In this document: positions 25,112 through 34,747 of the stretch, piece after piece
Layout: every line of letters starts with the position of its first letter
How positions within the stretch are numbered: the first letter of the stretch is position 1
Assembly (NCBI GenBank): GCA_034189035.1
Contig: JAXHVA010000035.1
Coordinates: 1-43,843, forward strand
Reading direction: 5' to 3'
DNA from: JAUXFK01 sp034189035
GTDB taxonomy: Bacteria; Desulfobacterota; UBA8473
Length of the DNA stretch: 43,843 nucleotides
Program-made: the position numbers and the translations under genes
Notes under the pieces: generated by a model
What the model saw: only the letters and a program-made list of their open reading frames with translations
What the model was told of the DNA's origin: nothing
Database searches by the model: none

Positions 25112-26224
25112 ATGATTGTAGGGGTAATGAAGGAGACCATGGCTGAAGAACATCGTGTTTCGATGACACCTGCAGGGGTTGAGGTCATGGTGCAAAACGG
25201 TCACACGGTATTGATAGAGAAAGGTGCAGGTAAAGGAAGCGGTTTTACTGACAAAGATTACATAAAAGCCGAAGGGAATATCATTGACAAGGCGGAAAAT
25301 ATCTATGCCCATTCCGATATGGTATTGCATGTAAAAGAACCGCAGCCCCACGAATATAAATACTTAAGAAAAAACCAGATTGTCTTTGCTTTTCTTCACC
25401 TTGCTGCGAACTTAGATTTGACGCAAGCACTTATTAAAAGCCAATCTGTCTGTATTGCCTATGAGACCATACAAAAGGAAGACGCTTCATTACCGCTTCT
25501 TATCCCAATGAGTGAAATCGCAGGGCGAATGGCCATACAGGAAGGGGCCAAATACCTTGAGATGACATACGGGGGAAGAGGTGTTCTGATTTCAGGTGTG
25601 CCCGGTGTTCATCCTGCTACAGTGGTCATTATCGGTGGTGGAGTCGCTGGTACAAATGCCGTAAAAATGGCATGCGGCATGGGCGCAAAGGTTTACCTCC
25701 TTGAAATCAGCCTGAATCGTCTTCGTTACCTCAGCGATATAGTACCGAAAAACTGTTTCTTGTTGATGTCCAACCCTGCAACGATCCGTCACTGTATCAA
25801 AGAAGCGGATCTGGTGGTAGGTGCCGTACTGATACCCGGAGCTAAGGCTCCAAGATTAGTTACCCGACAGATGCTAAAGACTATGAGAAAGGGTGCCGTA
25901 ATGGTCGATATTGCAGTTGATCAGGGTGGCTGTTTTGAGACGACCAGACCAACGACCCATCTTGATCCGATCTATGTCGTTGATGGAGTGATTCATTACT
26001 GTGTGACGAATATGCCAGGCGCTGTTCCAAGAACATCTACTTTGGCCCTTACAAATGCAACCCTTCCCTATATAGTTGAGATTGCAAACAAGGGCTGGAA
26101 AGATGCGATTAAAGACAATTCACAGATCAAACAAGGGATAAACGTAGTGAGAGGCAGAGTTACCTGTAAAGGGGTATCCGATGCCTTTGGCCTGGACTTC
26201 GTCCCAATAGATAGCTTGATTTAG
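25112..26224 (+). CDS. ald: Alanine dehydrogenase
   Basis: The 370-aa NAD-dependent enzyme interconverts L-alanine and pyruvate plus ammonium. It has the family start VGVMKETMAEEHRVSMTP with the substrate-binding Arg, HVKEPQPHEY with the catalytic Lys near residue 75, the nucleotide fold VVIIGGGVAGTNAVKMACGMGA, and the late segments DIAVDQGGCFETTRPTTH and VTNMPGAVPRTS. The length is exactly that of bacterial Ald. It starts 39 bp after the second PrkA-like gene (GAGG upstream) and is followed 16 bp later by ridA, so it is very likely cotranscribed with the kinase cassette. Pyruvate made here can feed the OadA-type system encoded elsewhere in the window. Confidence 0.96.
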   Translation: MIVGVMKETMAEEHRVSMTPAGVEVMVQNGHTVLIEKGAGKGSGFTDKDYIKAEGNIIDKAENIYAHSDMVLHVKEPQPHEYKYLRKNQIVFAFLHLAANLDLTQALIKSQSVCIAYETIQKEDASLPLLIPMSEIAGRMAIQEGAKYLEMTYGGRGVLISGVPGVHPATVVIIGGGVAGTNAVKMACGMGAKVYLLEISLNRLRYLSDIVPKNCFLLMSNPATIRHCIKEADLVVGAVLIPGAKAPRLVTRQMLKTMRKGAVMVDIAVDQGGCFETTRPTTHLDPIYVVDGVIHYCVTNMPGAVPRTSTLALTNATLPYIVEIANKGWKDAIKDNSQIKQGINVVRGRVTCKGVSDAFGLDFVPIDSLI

Positions 26225-26240
26225 CTAACATGGTGAATTT

Positions 26241-26618
26241 ATGAAAAAAACAGTACATACAGACAGGGCGCCAAAAGCGGTAGGACCTTACAGCCAGGCC
26301 GTTTCCATCGGGAATATTGTTTTTACCTCTGGCCAGATACCGATTAATCCGGATACCGGCAAACTCGTAGAAGGCGATATAAAAAGACACACTCGTCAAG
26401 TTATGGAAAACCTAAAAGCCGTATTGGAGGCTTGTGGCACGGATTTTTCAAAGGTAATAAAAGCAACGATCTATCTAGATGACATAAAAGATTTTGCTAA
26501 AATGAATGAGGTATATGGCGAATATTTTTCTTCTGACATGCCTGCTCGGAGTGCTTTTGAGGTTGCGTCATTGCCCCTAGAAGCAAAAGTAGAAATCGAA
26601 ATGATAGCTTATCTTTGA
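26241..26618 (+). CDS. ridA: RidA family enamine/imine deaminase
   Basis: The 125-aa protein has the RidA signature GPYSQAV near residue 15, SGQIPINPDTG, and MPARSAFEVASLPLEAKVEIE with the catalytic Arg near residue 103. RidA hydrolyses reactive 2-aminoacrylate and related imines released by PLP enzymes. In this operon it stands between alanine dehydrogenase and PutA, followed later by a Cys/Met-family PLP lyase, a natural producer of such enamines. It probably works as a trimer, as the family does. It lies 16 bp after ald with a weak GGTGA ribosome site. Confidence 0.95.
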   Translation: MKKTVHTDRAPKAVGPYSQAVSIGNIVFTSGQIPINPDTGKLVEGDIKRHTRQVMENLKAVLEACGTDFSKVIKATIYLDDIKDFAKMNEVYGEYFSSDMPARSAFEVASLPLEAKVEIEMIAYL

Positions 26619-26776
26619 TCGTTGATTCTTTCCTTATTGCATATTCACTGCCGGTATTTTGATCAGCCTCTATTTGGATCGAATCCTTATTTGAGCTATG
26701 TATGTAAGACAACCCCCCTGTTTTTTTAGCTCTCACTAAAATGCTCGAATTTATTTAGCTTTTTGAAAAGAGTATT

Positions 26777-29700
26777 ATGAAAAGCCACACGACAGAAAAG
26801 ATCATAGAGGAAGCAGTCTATCTGGCAAAAACATGGCAAGAACGAGCGAATGAGTTACTGAGTCAAAAGGAGAAAAGGTTTCAGAAAAAGTATGTGCGCC
26901 TTTTAAACCATCCTTTGGACAAGGTTATTCTAATACAGATGATAGATCAGGGGTTCCGCTCAAAAGATGCAAAAAGGGTTTCAAACCAGATAAACAGTAT
27001 ATTGAAAAGCTATGGGATCCCACGATTCTTTTCCCCTTTCGAACGATTTCTGACCCGCCTTTTCCTTATCTTTGGCAGATATATACCAACCATATCCGTT
27101 CCGATCCTGATTTACAGGATCAGGAAGGAAAGCAGCCGGTTTATCCTCCCTGCTGAGGAAAGATCCTTGTTCCCATTATTGCAGCAAAGAAAAGACAGAA
27201 GTATTCGGATGATCATAAATCACTTAGGAGAAGCGGTTCTCGGAGAAGAACAGGCTGTGTCCCATCTCAATATATATCTGGGATATCTAAAAAGACCTGA
27301 AGTCGAATATATATCGGTTAAGATTTCATCTTTGCATTCTCAGAATCTCCCTATCGCACATGAACATACGGTCTTTGTACTTAAAGAGCGGTTGTCCATC
27401 CTTTATCGTACTGCAAAGGAAAATTTCTTCATTCAAAAAGATGGGGGAAAAAAGGCAAAATTTGTAAACCTTGACATGGAAGGATATTCGGATGTTTCCC
27501 CTACTATCTCCGCATTTACAAGGACCCTGGAGCAAGAGGAATTTAGCGGTTATTCTGCCGGAATTGCCCTACAGTCATACTTGCCGGACAGCTACGAAAT
27601 TCAGAAAGAGCTGACCAAATGGGCAAAAAAAAGGGAGGCCAATGGTGGAAGTCCGATCCGGATTCGTATAGTCAAAGGGGCCAACTTGGAGTTGGAAAAG
27701 GTAGAGTCCGGTATAAGCAATTGGCCTTTGGCTCCCTATGACAACAAGCTTGAAGTGGATGCAAATTTTAAACGGATGGTTGAATTCGGCATGAGGCCGG
27801 AAAATATAGAGGCCGTTCATCTAGGGATTGGATCTCATAATCTCTTTGATCTAGCATATGCATACCAGTTTGCCAGACATAGAGGAGTCGATGGAAATGT
27901 TTCGTTTGAGATGCTCGACGGTATGGCGGATCATGTGCAACGAGCGATCTTAGAGACTACAAAAGATATGCTTGTCTATTCCCCTGTAGTTTTGAAAGAG
28001 AATTTTATCAACGCTATTGCCTATCTTATGCGAAGGCTCGATGAAAACACAGCCAGAGAAAACTTCTTGCGCTACGCCTCTCATCTGAGTACAGACTCTT
28101 CTGAATGGACGTATTTAAAAGAACAATTCCTTGCATCCTGCAGATACATAAACAAGGCGGGAAAGATCCCGAACAGGGTGCAGAATAGAACAGAGCAGTG
28201 TCAGGGAAGAAAAATCAATACCTTCTTTGAAGAAGAGTTTAAAAATGAACCGGATACGGACTGGACACGTCCGGCCAATAGAAAATGGGCGCAATCGATC
28301 ATAGATAAATGGAAGAAAGGCCTTGATGAAAGACCGGTCGAGATTCCACTGGTAGTAGGGCAGAGAGAAATATATAAAAATAGACAAGTCATGAAGTGTT
28401 CGGACCCCTCACAAATCAATGCTGATAATGAAGATAGGGTATATGTAGCAACCTGCGCTTTAGCAGAAATTGAAGATATAGAAGATTCCTTTAAAATAGC
28501 AAAGGCAGACCCTGGTCAGTGGCGAGACACAAGCCTTGCAAAACGCTATGAGGTTCTCTCTCGAGTTGCCGTTAATCTAAGACGAGCACGAGGAGACCTC
28601 ATCGGATCAGCCGCCTGTCATACGGGAAAGGTTTTTACTGAAGCGGATATTGAGGTGTCAGAGGCCATTGATTTTGTAGAATATTATCCTCTCTCTTTAA
28701 AAGTCTTTGAGGAACTGTCCCATGTAAAATACAGCCCCAAGGGAGTGGGTTTGGTCATCTCTCCCTGGAATTTCCCTATTGCAATCCCCTGCGGAGGGAT
28801 AACAGCTGCCCTTGCAGCAGGCAATACGGTTGTCTTCAAACCCGCTTCATCCGCGGTTTTTCCTGCATGGGAGTTGTGTAAATGTTTCTGGGAAGCAGGG
28901 GTCTCGAAGAATGTATTACAGTTTCTGCCATGTATGGGCGAGTCCATAGGAGCTGCGCTTACCAGACATCCGGAGGTAGACTTCATCATCTTCACAGGTG
29001 GAACCGATACTGGTTTAAAAATACTCCAACAAAGGCCTGAAGTATATTTTGCAGGAGAGACAGGGGGGAAAAATGCAACAATCGTAACAGCCATGTCAGA
29101 TAGGGATCAGGCAATAAAAGATATAATTCATTCAGCGTTTAGCAACTGCGGGCAGAAATGTTCTGCTACTTCTCTTGTGATCCTTGAAAAAGAAGTATAC
29201 GAGGATCCTGACTTTAAGAAACAAATGGTTGATGCTGCCAAGAGCTGTAATGTAGGATCAGCCTGGGAACTTGAAAATAGGATAGGCCCCCTGATTCACC
29301 CTCCTAAAGGCAAGCTTATAAGGGGACTGACAGAATTGGAACCCGGAGAAGAGTGGGCATTAAAACCCAAAAATATAAACGGCAATCCAAATCTATGGAC
29401 ACCGGGTATTAAATGGGGCGTAGTACCTGGGAGTTACACGCATATGACCGAGTTTTTCGGTCCCCTTTTGGGGGCGATCTGTGCAGAAGATCTCGATCAT
29501 GCTATAAAGATAGCGAATCAAACTGGCTATGGATTGACCTCTGGTCTGGAGAGTCTCGATATCCGAGAGCAAGAATATTGGAAAAAGAGAATAAGGTCAG
29601 GGAACCTCTATATCAATCGAGGAACCACAGGAGCGGTTGTTCTTCGTCAGCCTTTTGGCGGCATGGGAAAATCAGCCCTTGGTGCAGGGATCAAGGCAGG

Positions 29701-30397
29701 GGGGCCGAATTACGCAATACAGTTTATGGATGCTGAGCATATCGCGTTTCCTTGCTTTAGTAATACTAAAAAGGCTTATCCACTCATGGAATTATCCCTG
29801 GAATGGAAGAAAAGACTCGACAAAGGCGAATTGCACGAATACGAGCAAGACCTCAAAAAGATAATTCATGCGGTCACAAGTTACCTCAATGCCTTTGATC
29901 AGGAGTTTTCCCGTGAAAAGGACTATTTTCATTTGCAAGGTCAGGATAATCTTGTACGATATCTTCCCATCGGTGCCGTGGTCGTTCGTCTTCACGTAAA
30001 TGACAGCCTGTTTGAGATTTTTGCAAGGATTGCAGCGGTTAGGGTTTCTGGATGCACGCTCACCATCAGTATCCCTTCAGACTTAACAGAAGATCATCCC
30101 TGGTTTCTCTTCAAAAAAGAGGCGCAGAGATTTATAGGTAACGCAGAAATTATTTATCAGTCTGACAAGGAGCTGATCGATATAATCCCTCAGATTCAGG
30201 GGATTCGGTACTCAAATCCAGATCGGGTACCAAAGGAAATATTTGAGGCTGCAGCAAAGAGGGGTTTTTATATTTCTAGAACAAAAGTGGCCATGGAGGG
30301 ACGTATTGAGCTCTTGCAGTATTATCAGGAGCAAAGCATTTGTAATAATTATCATCGATATGGAAATTTAGGAGAACGGGCTTTAAATACCCAATGA
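26777..30397 (+). CDS. putA: PutA-type proline dehydrogenase / P5C dehydrogenase
   Basis: This bifunctional protein of about 1206 aa oxidises proline to glutamate. The N-terminal helical region (1-200) precedes the FAD-dependent PRODH barrel, with RIRIVKGAN near residue 295, FEMLDGMADHVQ and the RRLDENT motif near 416. The aldehyde dehydrogenase domain (about 540-1000) has SPWNFPIAIP, FTGGTDTG, GETGGKNA with Glu761 and NCGQKCS with Cys795, then QPFGGMGKSALG. The last 200 residues form an extra domain like the inactive ALDH-superfamily tail of long PutA proteins. No ribbon-helix-helix DNA-binding domain is present, so it is not an autoregulator. It follows ridA after 158 bp. Confidence 0.94.
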   Translation: MKSHTTEKIIEEAVYLAKTWQERANELLSQKEKRFQKKYVRLLNHPLDKVILIQMIDQGFRSKDAKRVSNQINSILKSYGIPRFFSPFERFLTRLFLIFGRYIPTISVPILIYRIRKESSRFILPAEERSLFPLLQQRKDRSIRMIINHLGEAVLGEEQAVSHLNIYLGYLKRPEVEYISVKISSLHSQNLPIAHEHTVFVLKERLSILYRTAKENFFIQKDGGKKAKFVNLDMEGYSDVSPTISAFTRTLEQEEFSGYSAGIALQSYLPDSYEIQKELTKWAKKREANGGSPIRIRIVKGANLELEKVESGISNWPLAPYDNKLEVDANFKRMVEFGMRPENIEAVHLGIGSHNLFDLAYAYQFARHRGVDGNVSFEMLDGMADHVQRAILETTKDMLVYSPVVLKENFINAIAYLMRRLDENTARENFLRYASHLSTDSSEWTYLKEQFLASCRYINKAGKIPNRVQNRTEQCQGRKINTFFEEEFKNEPDTDWTRPANRKWAQSIIDKWKKGLDERPVEIPLVVGQREIYKNRQVMKCSDPSQINADNEDRVYVATCALAEIEDIEDSFKIAKADPGQWRDTSLAKRYEVLSRVAVNLRRARGDLIGSAACHTGKVFTEADIEVSEAIDFVEYYPLSLKVFEELSHVKYSPKGVGLVISPWNFPIAIPCGGITAALAAGNTVVFKPASSAVFPAWELCKCFWEAGVSKNVLQFLPCMGESIGAALTRHPEVDFIIFTGGTDTGLKILQQRPEVYFAGETGGKNATIVTAMSDRDQAIKDIIHSAFSNCGQKCSATSLVILEKEVYEDPDFKKQMVDAAKSCNVGSAWELENRIGPLIHPPKGKLIRGLTELEPGEEWALKPKNINGNPNLWTPGIKWGVVPGSYTHMTEFFGPLLGAICAEDLDHAIKIANQTGYGLTSGLESLDIREQEYWKKRIRSGNLYINRGTTGAVVLRQPFGGMGKSALGAGIKAGGPNYAIQFMDAEHIAFPCFSNTKKAYPLMELSLEWKKRLDKGELHEYEQDLKKIIHAVTSYLNAFDQEFSREKDYFHLQGQDNLVRYLPIGAVVVRLHVNDSLFEIFARIAAVRVSGCTLTISIPSDLTEDHPWFLFKKEAQRFIGNAEIIYQSDKELIDIIPQIQGIRYSNPDRVPKEIFEAAAKRGFYISRTKVAMEGRIELLQYYQEQSICNNYHRYGNLGERALNTQ

Positions 30398-30450
30398 GTC
30401 CATATTGAAAGACATTTTTGTCCATTTTTCAAAGAGGACTGGAGGTGGTA

Positions 30451-31644
30451 GTGGCTAAAAAAAGAAAGAGACAGCGGATAGAGACCGAAATCGTCCATGG
30501 TATCCATTCGACCCATACAACTTCCATGGACCTTGTACCACCGATTCATATGACATCCACATTCAAATACAAAAACACAGACCACAGTTCCCGAGTATTT
30601 GCCGGTACACAACAGGGGTTTGTCTATACAAGGATATCAAACCCGACAGTTGAGTTGCTTCAGGAGAAGATAGCTTTGCTCGAAGGGGGTGAAGCAGCGA
30701 TCGCTACTGCCTCAGGAATGTCTGCTATCTCTGCTGTATCACTGAGTCTTGCCAGACCGGACGATAATTTCATATCGTGCAACTCGATCTATGGAGGAAC
30801 ATTTGCCCTGTTTAACAAGCACATGAGAGATTTCAGGATTGAACCCCGCTTTCTCTCCCCTTCCTCCTGTCATTACAAAAGACAGATCATTGAATTGATT
30901 GATGAAAATACCAGTTTTTTGTACATCGAGACACCTGCAAACCCAACCCTCGATATCATAGACATTGCCATGTGGAAATCTATTGCAAAGGAACACGGTC
31001 TTCCATTAATCGTTGACAATACCTTTGCTACCCCTTACCTCCAAAGGCCTTTAAGCCTCGGTGCAGATATCGTTATCCACTCTGCAACAAAATATCTCGG
31101 TGGCCATGGAGATATAATCGGTGGTATAATCGTGGGGACCGAGGAAATGGTGGATCATATTAAAAAAGAGTATATCGAACATTTCGGTCCAATTATCAGC
31201 CCCTTTAATGCCTGGCTTGTCTTAAGGGGGATAAAGACCCTTGCCCTAAGAATGGAAAGACACAGTAATAATGCCTTGAAGGTTGCCAGGTGGCTCAGTG
31301 GACATCCAAAGGTTGAAAAAGTATACTACCCAGGGCTTGAATCCCATCCATGCTATGAAATTGCAAAGAGGCAGATGAGCAAATTCAGTGGCATGCTTTC
31401 ATTTGAGATTATAGGTGGGATTCATGAGGGAAAGAAGGTCATGGACAAGGTGAAGACATGTATTCTGGCTGTGAGTCTTGGCGATTGTGAAACACTGATC
31501 CAGCACCCTGCATCTATGACCCATTCAACCTATTCAGCAAAAGAGAGAGAATCTGCAGGTATTACTGACGGGTTGATTCGACTTTCTGTGGGCATTGAGG
31601 CTGCAGATGATATCATAATGGATCTTGAAAACGCACTCTCTTAG
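30451..31644 (+). CDS. Cys/Met metabolism PLP enzyme (cystathionine gamma-lyase/synthase or methionine gamma-lyase)
   Basis: The PLP enzyme of about 397 aa has YTRISNPTVELLQEKIALLEGGE, the aspartate LIVDNTFATPYLQRP, HSATKYLGGHGD with PLP Lys214, and VSLGDCETLIQHPASMTHS. These are shared by gamma-lyases and gamma-synthases. The position that is Cys116 in classical methionine gamma-lyase reads Gly here (IYGGTFAL), so activity on methionine is not assured. Starting from GTG at 30451 is preferred because GGAGG lies 5 nt before it; the TTG at 30418 has no site. It ends the run that begins with prkA, and a hairpin spans its stop codon. Its enamine by-products would be a target for RidA. Confidence 0.88.
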   Translation: MAKKRKRQRIETEIVHGIHSTHTTSMDLVPPIHMTSTFKYKNTDHSSRVFAGTQQGFVYTRISNPTVELLQEKIALLEGGEAAIATASGMSAISAVSLSLARPDDNFISCNSIYGGTFALFNKHMRDFRIEPRFLSPSSCHYKRQIIELIDENTSFLYIETPANPTLDIIDIAMWKSIAKEHGLPLIVDNTFATPYLQRPLSLGADIVIHSATKYLGGHGDIIGGIIVGTEEMVDHIKKEYIEHFGPIISPFNAWLVLRGIKTLALRMERHSNNALKVARWLSGHPKVEKVYYPGLESHPCYEIAKRQMSKFSGMLSFEIIGGIHEGKKVMDKVKTCILAVSLGDCETLIQHPASMTHSTYSAKERESAGITDGLIRLSVGIEAADDIIMDLENALS

Positions 31645-31656
31645 AAGAAGTGCGTT
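31630..31656. terminator. Hairpin between convergent genes
   Basis: AACGCACT (31630-31637) and AGTGCGTT (31649-31656) form a perfect 8-bp stem. The loop contains the last part of the PLP-enzyme stop region. On the minus strand the stem is followed by a short T-run (GCGTTTTC), suiting termination of the acyl-CoA dehydrogenase transcript; on the plus strand the U-run is absent. It lies between two convergent genes. Confidence 0.45.
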
Positions 31657-31692
31657 CCTGCTGGCACCTCTTTCCAATCATACTTCCCAACC

Positions 31693-32838
31693 TTACTCCC
31701 TCAGAGCATTTCTTGCAATTATGATGCGCTGTATCTGATTTGTCCCTTCAATTATCTGAGTCACCTTTGCGTCTCTCATCATCTTTTCTACAGGGTACTC
31801 CTTCATTATCCCATATCCACCGAGAACCTGCACAGCATCTGTAGTGACCTTCATGGCCATGTCAGATGCAAAACACTTTGACATCGCAGCATAGGCAGCT
31901 ACCTCTTTGCCAACTCTTTCATGGCCGATGTATTGACTCGTTGTATATATCATTCTCTTTGCCAGTTCGACATTCATCGCCATATCCGCAATCATGAACT
32001 GAATGCCCTGGAATTCGGATATGCTTTTTCCAAACTGCGTTCTTTCTTTGGCGTATCGCACGGCTTCCTCAAACGCCCCTCTGCCAATACCGAGTGCCAA
32101 AGAGGCAACAAGCATCCTGCTCTTCATAAATTCACTCATGACAATCTTAAAACCATTTCCCTCTTTATCGAGGAGATTCTCTGCCGGAACCTCAGCATTG
32201 TCAAAGATGACTTCTCTCGTAGAAGAACCTGCTACAGACATCTTTTCTTCTTCTTTGCCGAATTTTAGACCAGGTATACCCCGGTCAACAATAAACGCGC
32301 TGATCCCCTTGTCCTGGATGCCTGGTTCTGTGACCGCAAAGACCACAAAGACTTGAGCAACACCGGCATTGGTGATCATGACCTTATTCCCTCTGATGCG
32401 GTATTGGTTTTTTGAACGTATAGCCCTAGTCTTTATGGAGGCCGCATCAGAACCTGCATTAGGCTCCGTAAGTACCACACCAAAATACGCTCCGTCTTTT
32501 GATATCTTTCTGTAATATTTCTCCTTTTGCTCTTTTGTTGCCCAATCCACAATAAAGAAAACACCTGTTATATGCGTGGCATAGCTGATGCCTACGGATC
32601 CGTCCACGCTCGACAATTCTTCAACAGTGAGACAACACGTGGTCAAATCCGCATTGCCGCCTCCCATCTCTAAAGGCAGAAGAAGGCTCAATAACCCATT
32701 TTCATGGAGAATCTTCAATAAGTTCGGATCAAATAAATGATTTCTCTCCGCTTCTATAGCAACCGGGTGTATCCTCTCCTTTGCTAACCGGGCCACCATA
32801 TCCCTCACCATTATCTGTTCATCGCTGAATTTAATCAT
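31693..32838 (-). CDS. Acyl-CoA dehydrogenase (second copy)
   Basis: The protein of about 381 aa contains VVLTEPNAGSDAASIKTRA, RGNKVMITNAGVAQ, AVRYAKERTQFGKSISEFQ, QVLGGYGIMKEYPVEKMMRDAKV and IIEGTNQIQ with the likely catalytic Glu near residue 364. I chose ATG at 32838 with GGAGG 5 nt upstream rather than the GTG at 32850. It is clearly distinct from the acyl-CoA dehydrogenase at 8160-9302. It stands alone between the convergent amino-acid operon and the IS4 relic. Branched-chain acyl-CoA (isovaleryl- or 2-methylbutyryl-type) activity would fit an amino-acid-degrading organism, but the sequence does not prove it. Confidence 0.93.
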   Translation of the reverse strand: MIKFSDEQIMVRDMVARLAKERIHPVAIEAERNHLFDPNLLKILHENGLLSLLLPLEMGGGNADLTTCCLTVEELSSVDGSVGISYATHITGVFFIVDWATKEQKEKYYRKISKDGAYFGVVLTEPNAGSDAASIKTRAIRSKNQYRIRGNKVMITNAGVAQVFVVFAVTEPGIQDKGISAFIVDRGIPGLKFGKEEEKMSVAGSSTREVIFDNAEVPAENLLDKEGNGFKIVMSEFMKSRMLVASLALGIGRGAFEEAVRYAKERTQFGKSISEFQGIQFMIADMAMNVELAKRMIYTTSQYIGHERVGKEVAAYAAMSKCFASDMAMKVTTDAVQVLGGYGIMKEYPVEKMMRDAKVTQIIEGTNQIQRIIIARNALRE

Positions 32839-33249
32839 ACTGTCCTCCACTTCTCCTATATATAATACACCTTGAAATTGAATTTGCCTTTAATCCGGCC
32901 CTTCTCCTTGCAAAGAACATCATTTTCACATTTCTTGAAAAAGCATAGGCATAGTTCAAATGATTCACTCTCATATTATAAATATGACGTGCAATTAATG
33001 AAAAGAAAAAAAAGGGGTGGGGGCTTTTTCAGCTCAAAATGTATACGCAGTTGTATTATAATACACCCTACTGTTGATTTTGATTGACTTCAGAAGGTAT
33101 ATTATCCACATAATCTAGCAAAAAGCAAGTAGGAGCATAAATCGCTTTAAAATTTAGCTCCAATCCAGTAATTTTCGGTTAGGTATTTGCAATGGCTACT
33201 AGGAATACTCCTGCTTGTTTTTTGAGGTTTCTGGATTAGCCTGGAGATT
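32839..33249. other. Gene-free flank of the second acyl-CoA dehydrogenase gene
   Basis: I see no intact gene. The part next to the gene is AT-rich upstream sequence. From about 33080 rightwards, short protein-like fragments continue the IS4-type relic on the minus strand, too degraded for exact limits. Confidence 0.4.
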
Positions 33250-33935
33250 GTTGAACTCGTTTTAAATTTTGATTTGTGTAAATCAAGGTGATATCCTCTG
33301 CTGACAGGTCATAACAGCGTTTTGCCACTCAGTAGCCTAGTATACCCGACAAGCCTGACTGGCTTTTCAGTTTGATTTGTTCCGGGTGTGCCAAGCAAAA
33401 CTATAGCGTCATAAAAGACGATACTGTCAGGATTCACTTGGGCAGCTTTGATACAGATTTTGTTGGTAATGGCCTTGATCTAGCATACAAAAAATTTTTC
33501 CCCCCTGCCAGGTATCAAATTGCCTGTGGCATTGGTATCCTCGATCCATAACTCCAGTTAGGCCGGGAGAGAGTACCCGGCTTACAAAGGGTCGAGCTCC
33601 CTTACCATCAGTGACTGAATACCTTTACCTTTCTTGGAATATTCCTGTTTAAGTCAAAGCCAATATAAGCCTTGGCTTTATTAAAACCTTTTCTATAGTC
33701 GGCCCAGTTCAATGAGAGGCCTCCATCAATCAATGAGCCGTCAATGCCGACTAGGTCTTCAAGTGTAGAGTGATTCTTTGGCAGGACTTCACTCGCTTGA
33801 TCCTGAAGTTTCTGGAATACATAGGCGAACTGCTCAAGACCTCGGGTGTTAATGGCCTCTGTAAAGCTGTTATTTTTTAATCATAGCCTCATAAGCAGCT
33901 TGAATAAACTGATCAAAACGTAGTGTACGTTTTGT
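33250..33935 (-). pseudogene. Decayed IS4-family transposase
   Basis: Minus-strand frames give, in order, RTLRFDQFIQAAYEAM, then NTRGLEQFAYVFQKLQDQASEVL leading to DLVGIDGSLIDGGLSLNWADYRKG and KAYIGFDLNRNIPRK, and farther on YDLSAEDITLIYT. This is the DDE-core layout of IS4-type transposases: GIDGSLIDA..S..WADYRKG, GFD....IP, then the YDL/IYK region. Several frameshifts and stop codons interrupt it, so it is dead. The catalytic aspartate of GIDGS is still visible. The ends of the element were not located. Confidence 0.82.
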
Positions 33936-34316
33936 GTCATAAGGATAATAAGTTTTCGGAATTATGTTTAAATACTTGAATTTATTAGATATTAATAACC
34001 ATTCCACTCGGTACATTACTAATAATATTTCAAGCAAAATATTGACTTATCGTGCTTTTTGACCTTTTTTGCTTATTTAACTCCTTAATGAAATCCTTGT
34101 GAGTAGTAAAAATATGTGAGCTTTTCGTTTTCTACAATTTTAAATCTACTTATACTTGGTTAATTGACATCAAGGTTAAAGGCTCAACACAGCTAGGATT
34201 AGGGGCCTATTCATAGTTGTCTTAAAAAATTTCTAATGTTTTTCTATAACTAATGAAGCATTATTAAAAAAATATATACCAATAAACTATTTCCGTAGAT
34301 AAATGTTTTTTCCCCT
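33936..34316. other. Gene-free AT-rich stretch
   Basis: I see no coding potential or clear repeat structure. It separates the IS4 relic from the frameshifted unknown gene and could hold the missing ends of either. Confidence 0.4.
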
Positions 34317-34747
34317 TTACCAAACGGGGAAAAGACCCATTGTCCATCCTTCAGGCATATAAGATGCAAAAATGTTCCCCTCTTTATTAAAGCGGGGTTT
34401 GGAGATTTCTTTTGAGTAATATGGTTTCAACAGGTAAATCATTTTGACAGTTTTTGTCAATTCATTGGCATATACTATGGTCTTGCCTTTGCCAGTCAAG
34501 CCGTAAAGAGGGATATGACTTGACGTATATGGTTTTTCTCTTAATAGATCAATTACATATCCTGTCTGTTCTTGTTTCTCAAATCATCCTCAAGCGGAAC
34601 CATATTGCCTTGAATTGCAAAAATGAAGCTTTTTGAAACGATTCTAGGCGAAGGAATCTCAATTAGAGATTGAAAATCATCGTTAAAAGATAAAATATAT
34701 CTCTCCATTTCAAAAAGGCAGATATTATTTAGTGTACAAAACGTCAT
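34317..34747 (-). pseudogene. Frameshifted gene of unknown family
   Basis: Two minus-strand frames join into one protein of about 142 residues. The first part starts MTFCTLNNICLFEMERYIL and runs to GNMVPLEDDLR (34747-34553). The second continues from about FEKQEQTGYVIDLLREKPY through PLYGLTGKGKTIVYAN to GWTMGLFPVW (about 34580-34317). The change of frame is near 34580. Both halves read like real protein with charged and aromatic patterning. I do not recognise the family. It lies between the IS4 relic and a decayed WYL gene, which supports loss of function rather than programmed frameshifting. Confidence 0.5.
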
